In this document: one piece after another, positions 1-11,739 of the stretch
Position numbering within the stretch: the first letter of the stretch is position 1
Layout: every line of letters starts with the position of its first letter
Origin: Ancistrus triradiatus
Taxonomy: Eukaryota; Chordata; Actinopteri; Siluriformes; Loricariidae
Direction: 5' to 3'
Length of the DNA: 64,000 nt
NCBI GenBank assembly: GCA_025084515.1
Contig: JAJAGP010003230.1
Location: 1-64,000 of the forward strand
Notes under the pieces: model-generated
The model's database searches: none
The model's input: the letters and a program-made list of their open reading frames with translations, nothing else
Told to the model about the DNA's origin: nothing
Program-made: the position numbers and the translations under genes

Positions 1-126
1 TTTTTTTTCTCATTTTGTCTCTCATAGTTGAAGTGCATCTATGATGAAAATTACTGACCTCTCTCATCTTTCTAAGTAGGAGAACTTGCACAATCAGTGG
101 CTGACTAAATACTTTTTTGCCCCACT
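1..126 (-). mobile_element. Tc1 family A, terminal fragment cut by the window edge
   Basis: The sequence matches the right end of the other family A copies and ends at the inverted-repeat terminus (TTTTTTGCCCCACTG), followed by a TA target site at 127-128. The rest lies outside the window. Strand is set by comparison with copies whose transposase reads toward lower coordinates. Confidence 0.75.
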
Positions 127-128
127 GT

Positions 129-840
129 AACACGTTTCACAGTTGGCAGGTCCATGCCAAACATGCTGAACTCCATCTGGTCCTAAAAGATTAATCTTGG
201 TTTAATCTGACCAGAGAATTTGCTGCCAATATTCATCAGACTGCTTTGTGTGTTCTTTAGCAAACTTTAGTCTTGCAGTTTTATGCTGACTTGTTAGTAA
301 CGGTTTTCTTCTTGAACATCATCTATAGAGGTTGACTTAATGTGAAGTTATTTATAAGCATACTGTCTGAGCACTCATGGAGAGGCCAATTTCTGTGAAT
401 GTATCTTGTGCTAACCTGGAAATACTGGCCTGTTTTCAGTACAAGAATGTGTAAATAGCAAACTGTGCATTTAGGTTACTTGTATTACTTGCAGTCTAGC
501 TTGTCTAATACTTCCTAATAACTGCTGCTGTTTCGGCTTATGTTTAGTATCTTTGTGAAACTTTGCTATTTGGTTTTGTACTTTTACACACAATTCTTTC
601 CCATGTTGAACCATTATGGATTACACACACTGCATATGAGCCCAAAATAGAGACAATTCTCATGGTAACAGCTTGTTTTGTCTAGCCAACAGATAAGCAG
701 TCAAGCAGCAATAAATGGTTTTGCCAGTGGTGTACCAGGACTTAAGTATTTAGCCTTAATCCGAAATTGCAGCACAGGTGTGTTCACTTTTGTTCCACAG
801 AGTTTTTACAATGGAAACTGTAATTTCAGTATGGTATGTC
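129..840 (-). mobile_element. Degenerate Tc1/mariner fragment of another family
   Basis: The reverse strand resembles the transposase part of a fish Tc1 element: the region 'gattaatcttggtttaatct' and the following tract are antisense to a typical W-D-TK catalytic segment. No open frame survives. It begins directly at the TA next to the family A end, so that element appears to have jumped into this one. The far border is uncertain. Confidence 0.5.
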
Positions 841-2654
841 TGACCAGATTTTTTTAACTAACAGCATATATCCCATTGTTGAAATGAATATGAACACTGT
901 CATTTTAATACAATACTATTTTGAATTATTTAACAATTATATGATATTTATCAGTGGTGTACTCATTTTTGTCGTATACTGTATATAATGTTGAGCTGAA
1001 TGAAACTGCAATTAATCAGAAACATAAGAATGGCGAATTAATAAAACAGTCTCTAACATTTCCAAGTAATTCAAGTGAATTTAATTATTACTGAGAACGA
1101 TCGATGTGAATTTCTCTTATTTCAAATCTCATTAATTTGCAGAAGGATAACATGTGTATGAGAGAGGAGAGAGAGGTGACAGTTCACCCTTCTACATCTT
1201 CAATCTTCAATCATATTGTCCGCTTTGGTGGGAAAAATGTCTTATTTTTCTATATTTCCCAAGTGATAATATATAGTTTTATGTTACTAAATCTATCAAA
1301 TAAAAGCATATATGCAAATCAAATGATGAACTTATCTCAGACAATATATGTACCCAACATCGGTGCATTTGTTTTATCAGAGCTTCTGTTTATCCAAGAT
1401 TTTATCCAAGTATTACCTCTGTGCATTCTCTGTGGATATACATACTGTATATCTAAATGCTATACATATATTGAGAACAAGGCAGGGCAGTGGCCCCCAA
1501 AGTGGGGGCTGCACCCCATGTGAAATGAGGCATGTTTGAGCACTGCTAGCTTAAGATGGACAAGTGTACAAACAAATAAGATACAGGTTATTTGTAATAA
1601 CTGCACTGTAAAGGTGGTTTGATACAGTTTTTACAAAACCAGACAACTCTTTAGCCACTCTACAGAAGAACTGAGCCGAACAATCTGTCACATACCATCC
1701 ACTCTAAAGGTTTTGTTCAATAAGAAGTATGTATATTTTGTAAGAATTAGAATGCTTAAAATAAATCCCAGTGGCATTTGGAGGCAAAAGCCTCGACCAG
1801 GCACTAACGTAGCGTATTTAAGATAACTTAGGGATAGAGTACAGAGTGCACTATGGGGTGTTGATGTAGAAAAGCTCCAGCTGTGGGGTAGAAATTGTTC
1901 AATATTCTGGAAGTGCTTGCTTATATGGAGCAAAAGTGCTTCTCAGATTTTTTTCCTTAATTTGTTTTTCATTTCCCATCCATGACTACAGGCTTATGCA
2001 CATCTGTGCCACTACAAATGATTGGCAAGCAAAGGGGTACAGCTGTGCCCCTCTAAATTCTGTGTGTGCCCCAGTATTATAAGTAGCCGAGAAACAGCCC
2101 TGTGTGAACCAGAACACAGCTGTATGTGTACAGAGCATACAAGTGGGGACTCAATGCACCTTTGAGCTCCAATGCTAGTTGACAGGGTTGGAGACTGGTG
2201 GGGACCCGGCCTGTCTGACTGCTGGTAGCCTGTTAATCCACAGACACAAATGGTGTTAACCCTAACCCTAACCCTAGATGCTACACAATGTGGAGCTGTA
2301 GTCGATGAAAGGCCTAACTGGACCAATAGCATGTGAACACCAGTAGCAGTGGCATCCTCATACTTTCACCAGCATATTGGTGCTGATCTAGATTTATTGG
2401 TCGATTATATTTAGAGGACTTCATGTCTCTTAGGACATGTCCTTCAAGGCACTTTATAATTACGCATGTGAGAGCAAAAGACAGCTTGTGGCTGTATTCT
2501 TAGGGACTGGCATTTTGGGACAATGCACCGGGACAGAGAGAGAAGACTTTGGTAAACACCTGTGCTAGCTGTGCTGGCACAGATTCTGAGGACATTTCCA
2601 GTTATTCCATCAGGACTGGAGGCTTTCCATGGTGTGAGCATCTGACATCACCTA
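841..2654. other. No gene seen; AT-rich intergenic sequence with a short telomere-like tract
   Basis: Only short chance frames without recognisable protein features are present. The one notable item is a TAACCC repeat at 2257-2276. Confidence 0.5.
2257..2276 (+). repeat. Short interstitial telomeric repeat (CCCTAA)n
   Basis: About three perfect units of the vertebrate telomere hexamer occur in unique-looking sequence. This is too short to show a former chromosome end. Confidence 0.7.
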
Positions 2655-2840
2655 CAGTAGTGCTTGAAATTTTGTGAACCCTTTAGTAAAATATTACCAA
2701 GTAAAATATTTTTGTCTCATTTGTTTAACTGGGTTCTCTTTATCTAGTTTTAGGACTTGTGTGAAAATCAGTGTTTTTGGTCAAATTTATGCAGAAATAT
2801 AGAGAATTCTAAAGGGTTCACAAACTTTCAAGCACCACTG
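2655..2840. mobile_element. Tc1 family B deletion derivative (186-bp MITE)
   Basis: Both ends match the family B element at 16009-17214 (CAGTAGTGCTTGAAA at the left, CAAGCACCACTG at the right). The flanks carry TA (2653-2654, 2841-2842). The entire transposase is missing; the body is mainly the family's right-end sequence. Confidence 0.8.
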
Positions 2841-3343
2841 TATCTGTAGGATGAGTGCTTTTCTGCTGTTGGATGGGTCACAGTTCATACTATGTCACTA
2901 CTGCAGAGCCATATTTTATTGACTTGAGCTTGCTACTCTAAGAGATGAACAATGCCCTCCTAGACCCTCCTAGAGATGTTTTTTGCCCCTTATCCTTAAC
3001 TCTACAGTGGCAGCCCAATAACCCCATTCTCTCTTTCTAGGATCCAAACACACGTTCATTATAACATGTTCTTTCCCTACTAAATCCTACAATAATACAG
3101 ACATTTTTTTCTTACATAACACACACTATAATAACTGTCTATAAAACTGATACTCGCTCATTATCGAAGGGATCGAATTCAGGAGTTATTAGTGTACTGA
3201 CTCAGTTAATTTAAATCTTTGTGTTTAATCAGACAGATCACATACAACAATATGCTCTTCTCTTTCTAAAACATCTTATTTACAACATTATTCACACATA
3301 AGCAACTCTGTTTACATAAACAACTTACATAAAGCTATCTCAG

Positions 3344-3375
<32 letters not shown>

Positions 3376-3773
3376 ACACAGTGAGGCAGTGAAAGATGTT
3401 TCAGACCTCCTTTTATGTCCATTTGGTTTCTCAGCTTCCGTCTGTCAGCTGATTTAGTGCTCAAACACACTCCCTAGAAGACATTCAGCGTTGACACTTT
3501 GTTTGTTCTAGCAAACACCCGTGGCTAAAACAAACAAATAACACACTTTTTGGTGAAACATCATACTTGCTTGTGTGTTATACACCGCTAGAACTTCCTG
3601 TGTGTTCTGCACTGCGAAAACTGCATGAAGGCACATGCTGATATTAAATATGGACATGGCAATAACCGAATGCTTTAATCACAGCTTAGATTCATATAGC
3701 AAAACATTCTATTCTGAAGTGACAGCCTATTGGGTTTCCCTGACCTACCTAGGCAGTCTCTTTCTAAATGAAA
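2841..3773. other. No gene seen; intergenic, with a CA microsatellite at 3342-3372
   Basis: There is no coding signal. A pure CA run of about 31 bp is the only distinct element. Confidence 0.5.
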
Positions 3774-3778
3774 CAGTG

Positions 3779-4671
3779 AGTGCGTTTACATGCAATTAAT
3801 AATCTGGATTTCTGCAGTAATCTGATTATACAAGTGACCATGTATACAGCATACTCTGATCTAGAAATCAGATTAAGAAATCTGCTAAAGAGAGCTGGAT
3901 TTTACCCCAGTAATCAGATTCCTCATAGCATGTGTACCAGTTACCTGATTTCAATCTGTTTTCTCACTCTAACCAACACTGTTGCCAGGTTCACTTATTC
4001 TAAAATCTTGCCTTTTTTGGGCTTTTTTTCCATTGACTGAGAGTGTTTCTGTCTCGTAGGATCTGGCAACCCGGAATCAAATGATCCATGGAATTAACGG
4101 CAGCGAAACGGCTATGAAACACTTTGCGGAGACTCGGAAACACAGTATCATCATCATTTTCCTGGTGCTTGTCCCGCCGAATGCGGGATCCACCCACTGC
4201 CACTCGATGTGTCCGAGAACACTCTAGCCGACGCGTCGCTCCGTCTGTCGCCAGAGACCACACTCAAACCAGGCCAATTTAGTGTAATCAATTAACCTAA
4301 CTTGCATGTCTTTAGACTGTGGGAGGAAACCGGAGTTTCCGAAGTAAACCCACACATACAGGGGGAGGACATGCAGACTCCACACAGAAAGGACCCAGAC
4401 CACTCCACCCTGGGATTGAACCCAGGACCTTCTTGCGGTGAGGTGGCGATGCTACCCACTGAGCCACCGTGCCGCCCTCGGAAACACAATATATACTTGA
4501 GAAAATGAGGAATTTGATTATTTAATACATCACAAATTTCTGTGAGATTATTGGCTGGTTGTAAAGTAGAAATCCAATTACTGCCTCAATCATGGAGCTT
4601 TCCCATTATCTCATTACTTAAATGCATGTATAACTGCAGTTATCGGATTATAAAGTGCATGTAAACGCACT
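3779..4671. mobile_element. Inverted-repeat DNA element (MITE-like), interrupted by a SINE
   Basis: The ends are inverted copies (AGTGCGTTTACATGCA at 3779 and its complement ending 4671). They are flanked by an identical 5-bp CAGTG (3774-3778 and 4672-4676), read as the target-site duplication. The AT-rich inside has repeated TAATC(C/T)G motifs and no transposase. A SINE occupies 4149-4476, so the original element was only about 0.55 kb. Superfamily not assigned. Confidence 0.7.
4149..4476 (-). mobile_element. tRNA-derived SINE inserted in the inverted-repeat element
   Basis: The minus-strand 5' head reads GGCACGGTGGCTCAGTGGGT and contains a B-box-like GGGTTCAATCC. It is followed by the shared fish SINE body and a short ATG-type tail. 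Direct repeats of 16 bp flank it (4133-4148 and 4477-4492, one mismatch), the mark of LINE-driven insertion. Open frames crossing it are not genes. Confidence 0.85.
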
Positions 4672-5609
4672 CAGTGGGATGATATAACGTGTAAATTATT
4701 AGCACATTCCTTCTCAGATAACGATAATAAGCTTGGCTTTGTGTTATAATCTCAGAGAATCATAGCATGCTACCATTAAATATTCCTCACAGATCACATG
4801 CTTTGCTTTAACACCAAAGAATAATGGCGCGACAATGGAACATAAATAAAATCCAGCTTTCTTCCAAAATAAAATAAACCTGTAGTCGCGTTCAATTTAA
4901 AAACACTATATAATGTAGACTTTTCTATACACATGATAAAATCTTCTGAATGGAGGTAAAGTGAAAGTGCTGAGTAAGTCTTCAATAGCCTCTATCTTCG
5001 AGTTACAAAACTGGACTTGTTCAATCTGGCTCCAACCTGATGCAAACCCATTCGATCGCACAGTAAAGCAGCTTTAGGCCCTAATCTAACACCCAGAATG
5101 AGCTAGTAGAATACGAACATTATTGAGCTGGTTGTGGCAGTACAGAGACTGTGGCTGAATCTCAACGTGCTACATATTATCTGATTTCATTTGGTTTCAT
5201 CTTCCCTCATAGTCAGTGCAAAGGTCACATGTAACAAAAATAGAATCAGTTCTTTTCAGCAGTGATACTTGCTGCTTTGAACAAACAGTAGAGAACAAGT
5301 GGTAGAAAATACTGACAGGCGAGACATGCTACATGTTTACCATTCATAGCTTATGTTCTAAGGAGCAGCAATGTGTGGCCGCTTAGTGAAGGTATGTTCA
5401 CAGAACAAAGCCCACAGAACGAGCTTCCTGGGATACCCTCGCCACACAAACAATCAGGACAGCTACCACCCCCTGACCTCACAGCCAGCCAGAGATGAGC
5501 TGTCATTCCTGATCTAACAGGAGAGTTCTTCATCTCTGGCATTTCTCTCACAGTGACGATGACTATCTCGTCTGAAGAAGGCAAAACTGCTCCAGAAACA
5601 AGACATTTC

Positions 5610-5920
5610 TCAGGGGTCAAGGGTGCAGGGGATCTTCAGTTCTTGCTTGGCATGCTCGTACACTCTCAGGAAGTCTTTGTAGCGGGGTGCACAGGTGAGC
5701 CAGGCCTCCCCAAAGTGGGTTTGTCCTGTAAAGAGGAAGCTGCCTGAGCCAGCACGGACACCACAGCGCAAAAGGGTGCGGATCTCCCCAGAGTGAGTGA
5801 GACGGCCCACGCTGGAGAACAGAGCGATCTTCTGACGATACACACGTGTCGCGCTGACTGTGATCACTGATATGCGCTGCTCAGAGTCCGCGTCCACCGC
5901 TCGGATGTTCCCACGCACCA
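5610..5920 (-). CDS. metrn: metrn coding exon 4 and stop codon
   Basis: The acceptor TGCGTAG precedes 5920. The exon encodes VVRGNIRAVDADSEQ, SVITVSATRVYRQK, RCGVRAGSGSFLFTGQ, HFGEAWLTCAPR and the tail LKIPCTLDP before the stop, covering the last three family cysteines. Confidence 0.93.
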
Positions 5921-8900
5921 CTACGCACAAAAAACAAGAGATAAAACTATTTTTAAAAGATGGCAGGGAACTGGTGGGCATTAGTGGTTAGGAAGTACAG
6001 ACATTAGGAAACCCATCACTGTGTCCCTGCGTGAGTGTGTGCACACGTCCTATGCAATGGATTGGTGCACTGAGTAAGGTTGTGCTGTCAGATAGTACCC
6101 CCTCCTCCACATGACCCAGAGTTGTATTTAGCATTTCTGAAAATGCACATAGTCTATGTTAAAGCCTATTTGTATTCATGTTATTAGCAGGTATGTTGGA
6201 AGCACAGATGAAGTCTATTCAAACGAGTGGAGAATCGTCTCCAACACTCAAAGGCTTCATTCACAACCTCTGTTGTGCTGTGAGTGAATTTCAATAGTTG
6301 TAGACAGTGTGTGCGGGTGTGCCGACCCTGGTAGGTCTTAGAGGCTCCAAGGCTCTGACCCCCGTAATATAATCCACCCTCCCCCAGACAGTTTCTATGG
6401 AAATGCTGATCTGTCTGACAACGTCTAAATTAGAGTTCTATGTGTGTCTGTGGGTTCACTCGGACAAGATAAGGGCTGCTGTGTGAACTTTAACCCGGCT
6501 TCTGCATACGTTATGGGTGGTGGGCGCTGCCAAGTGGATCTATACAAAGCTATGTGTAAAACTTTCCCTCCATTTCTTGGTGTATGGTAAAACTGCTCAG
6601 TTTTTGTGCCAGTAGTCTTTAGAAGTGATTGCACTCACAGTAACAGGATTGGAATTGGGACCACTGCACAGTTTCCTTGGTTTTACTATTTGTAGGTACT
6701 GTATGTGTTTGAGTGAAATGGAACATTTTTGTTTTATTGTGTAAATTACTGAAAAATTCCAAAAAATTCCAAATGTCTATAACCTGAGACAACTGGAGCA
6801 GTTTGCTCATGAGGAGCGAGCCAAAATACCTGCTGAGAGGTGCAGAAGTCTCATTGACAGATACAGGAATCGTTTGATTGCAGTGATTGCCTCAAAAGGT
6901 TGTGCAACAAAATATTAAGTTAAAGGTACCATCATTTCTGTCCAGACCTGTTTCTTGAGTTTATTGTTTTTTAATTATCCTGTTGAAGCATGGTTGAAAA
7001 GCAATGTCTGACTTATTTTCATAGACTTTGTATTTATTATTACTTTTGTCAGATTAAAGTTATTTCTGTTACCATTGTAGGTTTGTACACATATGTTGCA
7101 GCAATGACAAGAGCGTATCACTATAAATGACGACTGATGCTATAAATAACAACAAAGTGTAAAAATTACAAAGAAAATAAGTTTATATTCACTTTTTTTT
7201 AACAAAACAATACTAACTTAGAAAAGTTACGAAATCACCATTTCAACCACAGCTTTCAAGTGTCTTGAAATGAATGAGATTTGGTTCAGGTGATCACTTA
7301 ATTAATACCTCATTAACTAGAATGAGGTGTGTCTGTGTTGGCATGAACCAGATACCGGAATAGAATTGCTGCTATACATATGTTTATAGCTGATTTTAAT
7401 ACAAAATTGGGAGTGGTCTCTTAATTTTTTCCAGAGCCATATTTAGGTGCCAGATTTGCACAGCAATTGCATTTGATCTGTTCAGTTTGGAAAGCACTAT
7501 GCATTATTTTTACTGAAAACAATCCCTTAGATTTCTCCGTGATATTATGGAAAACCATGGCGGACAGAACAGTCAGTTCAGATACATTTACATTACATAA
7601 TCTCATAAAGAAAATATATACATACAGCACAGTCTGGGTCTGAAATAAGCACAAAATAAGCATGTACGGAACTAACCAAAGTCACTGGTGCACACAGCCA
7701 TCAACATCTCTGTGTCGTTACACGGCCTGCAGGCTCCTGACAAGCAGAGAGAGAAATACAGTTAGCTCTTCTTTGTACCAATGCCATTTAAAATAGGGGG
7801 CACTCAAAATTATGCAAGGAGACAAAGAGATAATGGAAACAAGAACACTCCAAGAACATGACATTAATGTTTCTAAGCTGCTGTGTCAACTGCAAGAGCA
7901 TAGAAGTGTTTGGGAGGGTATAAACTGAAGACAAACGCAACAAAGCCAGGGATTACACGTTACATTTTAGGTCTCAGAAAGACAGGTGTGCGGGTGTATG
8001 TGTGCATGTCAGCCTTGATCGGTGTGATGTGTGTCACCTGTTGAAAGACACTGAGGTGTTAATCCCCTAATACACTTCCTGTTACACTCCGCCCTACAGT
8101 CACCCACCACTTCTGTAGCCCTAGCTTTCACAAATTGTTGCTACTACTATTTAAATGGTCTCGTGTAATTTGTGTGTCAATCTGTTTGAAACCTTAACTC
8201 GAAATGAAACTTTGGTGCATATTTTAAATGCCCCTGCATGGGGATCTTTAATAGCGCCCCCTCCCTCTTGCTCCTGAACAAAAGCCCAGTCTCTCATCTG
8301 ACCACCCCCCTCCTCGTTACCCTGGATACGGCTCATTCATGCAGCATATTGAAAGGACTTGTTCCCCCCATACTGAGCTTTTGTCCTCTGCTCTCTCCTC
8401 ATCCATCCCCCTCTCCAAAACTCTCTCTCAGTTCCCACAGTGTGTGAAGGAATAAGCGATAGGGATACACAGGAACTGAAATTCATTTAAATAACGTGTG
8501 AATATTTCAGTATCTCATACTGTGTCATAAACCCCATTGGGAGGTCTGCACGACTTCCACTCTTTCTCTCCACTCCACTCACCTTCTTCTCTGTCCTTTT
8601 CAGTGTCTACAGAACTGGACAGCCATGCCATCCAGTCCCCTCTCAGCTCGTAGCGGAACGCTGCAATGCGCCTGCTGATGTCACTGTGGGGCGTAGCCTG
8701 CAGGAACAGGGTGGCACTTTCACCTGGAGGGATGCTGAAGCATCGGATGTGCGGCCGGCCAGGTGCGTCACTCACCAGTAGCTCCAGGACTCCACCCCTC
8801 TCCAGGTAAAGCTGAGCTCCAGCCCACTGAGGTTCTGGTTTTACGCACACAGAGGTGGGATTCCCATTACCCCCACCTCCTGTATGTCCCGGCCCTAACC

Positions 8901-10055
8901 ACTGGAGACGGGGTGAGAGGGTGAGGCGCAGTGCACCGGTCGGATACAAGAACTCCACAGATCCTTCAGCACAGCGAAGAAACACTTGCTCCACACCACT
9001 ATGAGGATGAGAGAGCCCGCTACAGAGAAAAACAGAAAGAGAGAGGGAGGCATTAAAATAATATCAGAGAAAAAGAAAGCTAGAGAGACAGGAAGACACA
9101 GCGTATCAAAGCAAGGCGAAAAGACATGCTGAAAGGGATAAGAGATGCAAGAGGCTGGAAGGCAGGAGAAGAGTGAGGGAAGGTGGATAGAGGCACAGTG
9201 TGTGTCTGTGGTTAAGTGGTAACCTAACAATATTACAGCAGGTGTGGTCAAACACATTAAAATGATGTAGTTAAATCGGGATTTGGAAACTTTGCCTGCA
9301 AATGAACACAGGTTTTCATAGCGTTCATGGAGATGCACACAAGACACAAATTTGTCATGGATGTCAACTGTTCGTTTGGACTTATCGCGTTTCCCTAGCC
9401 TTTAGTAGAGTCAACACCAGTGCCCCCTATCGGCCACATTGCCGTTATGATTCCAGCTGTGGGGAGAGATCAAGCAAGAGCTAAAAGACTCGGTAACATA
9501 TTTAAACGTATCGTAACGGAATCAGTTTATGCTCGAGTTGTCCTCAAACAAACCTAAGCCCGAGGCGAGCTCGAATAATCTTGCTCAAACGGCGGTGCAC
9601 GTGAGAGCCTCAGTCTATAAAACCGTGCTGAGAGTAACGGAATTTCACAGTCGTGCTCAATGAGCTACGCTAGACTTACCGGCAACATTTCTGAACTATT
9701 AACAACTTAAAATAAATGTTAAAAGTGCAAATAAATATGTAGCCATACACGTACGGAATGGACGTGAGTCATGTTAACCTGTTCTCTGCGAACGAAGCCT
9801 TGTAGTGATGTTTCAACGCTATTTTCGTTATATTTCAAATCCAAACCTAAAGACTAAATTACACCTGACGTTTTAAGATACGATTTAAATGAGTCAACAA
9901 TACATCTAACGCTATTTTAACGGAATTGAATACATCTGAATTGATAATATCGCGTCCGTTTGCTTCAGTTACCTTCCTCTCCAGTTGCACTCATCAGCTG
10001 AATGGACAACCGCTAGCAGGGCCAAAATCCACACGACAATTCCAAATTCCTCCAT
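5610..10055 (-). CDS. metrn: metrn: meteorin, secreted neurotrophic/glial differentiation factor (whole gene, 4 coding exons)
   Basis: Coding exons, all minus: 10055-9973, 9019-8583, 7736-7677 and 5920-5610. Every intron is GT-AG and the phases (2, 1, 1) join without a break, giving 891 nt or 296 residues, the usual length for meteorins. Residues 1-20 form a hydrophobic signal peptide ending VHSA, followed by DECNWRGSG, the conserved start of the mature protein. Ten cysteines are present, in ECNW, RCAEG, VCVK, RCFS, ACRPC, VCTSD, RCGV, TCAP and IPC contexts, as expected for the family's disulphide set. Diagnostic stretches are LYPTGALRLTL, LFLQATPHSDISRR and SVITVSATRV. From family knowledge, meteorin is a secreted factor promoting glial differentiation and axon growth. 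Wording such as ISRRIAAFRYELR and SVITV favours METRN over METRNL; METRNL is the main alternative. A glycine-rich insert (HTGGGGNGN) lies in exon 2. No close AATAAA was found downstream of the stop. Confidence 0.92.
6784..7441 (+). mobile_element. 3' half of a Tc1 element (another family) in metrn intron 3
   Basis: Bases 6784-6918 encode the transposase C-terminus on the plus strand (QFAHEERAKIPAERCR, then LIAVIASKGCATKY and stop). The 3' flank runs to a terminus resembling TCTTAATTTTTTCCAGAGC at about 7420-7441. The N-terminal half and left end are missing. The insertion does not touch metrn exons. Confidence 0.7.
7677..7736 (-). CDS. metrn: metrn coding exon 3
   Basis: This 60-nt exon encodes ACRPCNDTEMLMAVCTSDF, the family's CxxC plus CTSDF block. 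It is flanked by acceptor CTTGTCAG and donor GTTAG. It is too short to stand out as an open reading frame and was found by searching between exons 2 and 4 for the missing conserved block. Phase 1 on both sides fits. Confidence 0.92.
8583..9019 (-). CDS. metrn: metrn coding exon 2 (core of meteorin domain)
   Basis: The acceptor (CTCTGTAG) lies at 9021-9020 and the donor (GTGAG) at 8582-8578. The first base completes a Ser codon begun in exon 1, giving WRGSGLSHP. The exon encodes RCAEGSVEFLYPTGALRLTL, a glycine-rich loop, VCVKPEPQWAGAQLYLERGG and the ISRR-FRYELRGDW segment. It ends with a polar stretch (DTEKDREE) that is long relative to the mammalian proteins I recall. Confidence 0.92.
9973..10055 (-). 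CDS. metrn: metrn coding exon 1 (signal peptide)
   Basis: The ATG at 10055-10053 opens 27 codons plus 2 nt. The translation begins MEEFGIVVWILALLAVV and runs into the first conserved cysteine (ECNWRG). A donor GTAACTG follows at 9972. The ATG was chosen because it starts a textbook signal peptide. Confidence 0.9.
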
Positions 10056-10440
10056 TTTCTCCGCAGTTGAAATGAATAAAATCCAAAACGGACGAGTCCG
10101 TTAATTCTCTCTCCTAACAGTCACCACAGGAAAGTTCAGTTCTATAAACTTTTCCTACAATTCATTCTCGATTCGACAGCCTCCATAGTTAAGTCCCGCC
10201 GTTTTAACAAATCGCGCAGACTGAAACTTTCCTCCGCATAGATGCGGTTCTCTGTCCTAACCGCTGCACTGAACTGCACTGGAACCCTCTCGGACTGCGA
10301 CTCAGCTTTTATCTGGAGGAATGCGGCGCTGACCAATCAGCATCGACAGCGCGGAAACTTTAAACCACTCAATGGGGGAGGGGCACTATCGATAAGCTTG
10401 TGCAAGACGTCGCGAGGGATCGCTAGAAACCGTTGTAGTG
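10056..10440 (-). promoter_or_regulatory. metrn: metrn CpG-rich promoter and 5' UTR
   Basis: The local sequence is unusually GC- and CpG-rich for this AT-rich window (roughly 9500-10440). On the minus strand a TATA-like ATAAAAG sits at 10312-10306. An inverted CCAAT box (ccaat on plus at 10333-10337) lies about 20 bp upstream of it. That would place transcription start near 10280 and leave roughly 220 nt of 5' UTR. This is inferred from sequence only. Confidence 0.5.
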
Positions 10441-10671
10441 ATAACAGTTAATGAACAGGAAGACAAATATTGACAGAAGACAAATGAAACAGAGGCGATG
10501 TGGCCGATTTATCTGGTTAATTTACCTTTAATTGTGTGCTACCCAAGGTAGCAGACAATTAAAGGTATCCCTGACTTGGCTGGAAGGCACTGTCAGGAGT
10601 CAAACGCAGGTCTCTGTAGTGGTATGCTTGCGTCTTAGATGCGTGCGCCACCCGACATTACAGGTTAATTT

Positions 10672-10875
10672 TATATAGACTATAGAGGAAAAAGTTTGTG
10701 GACACCACAAAAAATGACATCCAAAACATTGCAGCAGCCTCTGTTGTTGTTATTGTCTATGGAGAATCCATAAATGTATGCTTTACGTTATGATTGTGTT
10801 ACAAGTGAGTGTTGCTGAAATAACAGAGATCAATAATTACAAGGGGAGTCCACAAACTTTTTGCTACATAGTATA
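10672..10875. mobile_element. Short inverted-repeat DNA element (MITE)
   Basis: The left end (tatagaggaaaaagtttgtg) is an inverted match of the right end (cacaaactttttgctacata). The inside is about 150 bp without coding capacity. The ends resemble those of fish Tc1-type elements. Borders are approximate. Confidence 0.6.
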
Positions 10876-11739
10876 AGTTCCTTTAATTGACTATAACACT
10901 TCCATTCCAAGTGTGTGAACATACATTTTAGAATGTAAATCAGAATGCAAACACAAACTCACACTCACTTTGGCTTTATTGTGAAATAGCAGCCATGCCA
11001 ATAAAGGATTACAGATTAACTGAGATCGATGAAATATTAAATACAGGGATGAGAAATAAACATGCATAGATAGATAGTTATACAAAAGTAATAAATAAAG
11101 AGATCAAAGAGATCGGGAGATAAAGGGCTAAGGTAAAAAAAGACAGAGAGTAGGAGAGAGAAACAAGAGAGGTCAATAGTGACAGAGGTAAAGACATAAT
11201 GAGACAGGGATAGAAAGAGATGAAGGGCTAGTGAATGACAATGGGAAGACAGACAAAAACAAATAGTGATAAACACAGAGTAAGCTTACATGCACACAAA
11301 CAATCTGATCTTTATCTAATTGTGTCTGTATTATCTAAAGTCCTGTAAATAGCACACCATCACTATCACTGAATTACAGAGTGATACCTTTCTCAAAATC
11401 CAGCATATAAGGCATCTTGACAGCAAAAGGGCAAAACAGAAGCTTTTCTTTACTGAACTTGTTACATATGTCCACCGTTGTTCTTAAATACACACATTTA
11501 GTCATTTTACCCAGCCAACAAATGTTTATGAATTCTGTTTCTTTAAACTGCCAGTAGTCTGCAAACAAAACTCTTTTATAGGCTTACTGTCTGGCTGCAG
11601 TCAGCAGCAGCTGCTATTTTGCTGTTTGACTTTGATCTCCTATGAGTGTAATTTTTCTGATTTGTTCTTCCTTGCTCAGATACATAATGATATGTACAAA
11701 TATATCATATATACTTTAGCCCAATAATGCTGGACATCC
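10876..11739. other. No gene seen; purine-rich intergenic sequence
   Basis: It contains a GA-rich stretch (11100-11230) and only chance frames. Confidence 0.45.

Noticed and set aside
1137..1523. 128-codon plus-strand frame
   Set aside because: No family resemblance, no splice context, AT-rich composition; consistent with chance.
4302..4508. Plus-strand frame with Pro/Cys-rich peptide
   Set aside because: It is the antisense reading of a tRNA-derived SINE; the same peptide type recurs at the SINE near 23.8 kb.
5610..10055. Assignment of the meteorin gene as metrnl instead of metrn
   Set aside because: Exon 2 and exon 4 wording (ISRRIAAFRYELR, SVITVSATRV) is closer to METRN as I recall it, and the neighbour is PRR35-like; kept as the main alternative.
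10242..10451. 69-codon frame in the metrn promoter region
   Set aside because: It lies antisense over the CpG-rich 5' region and shows no conserved domain.
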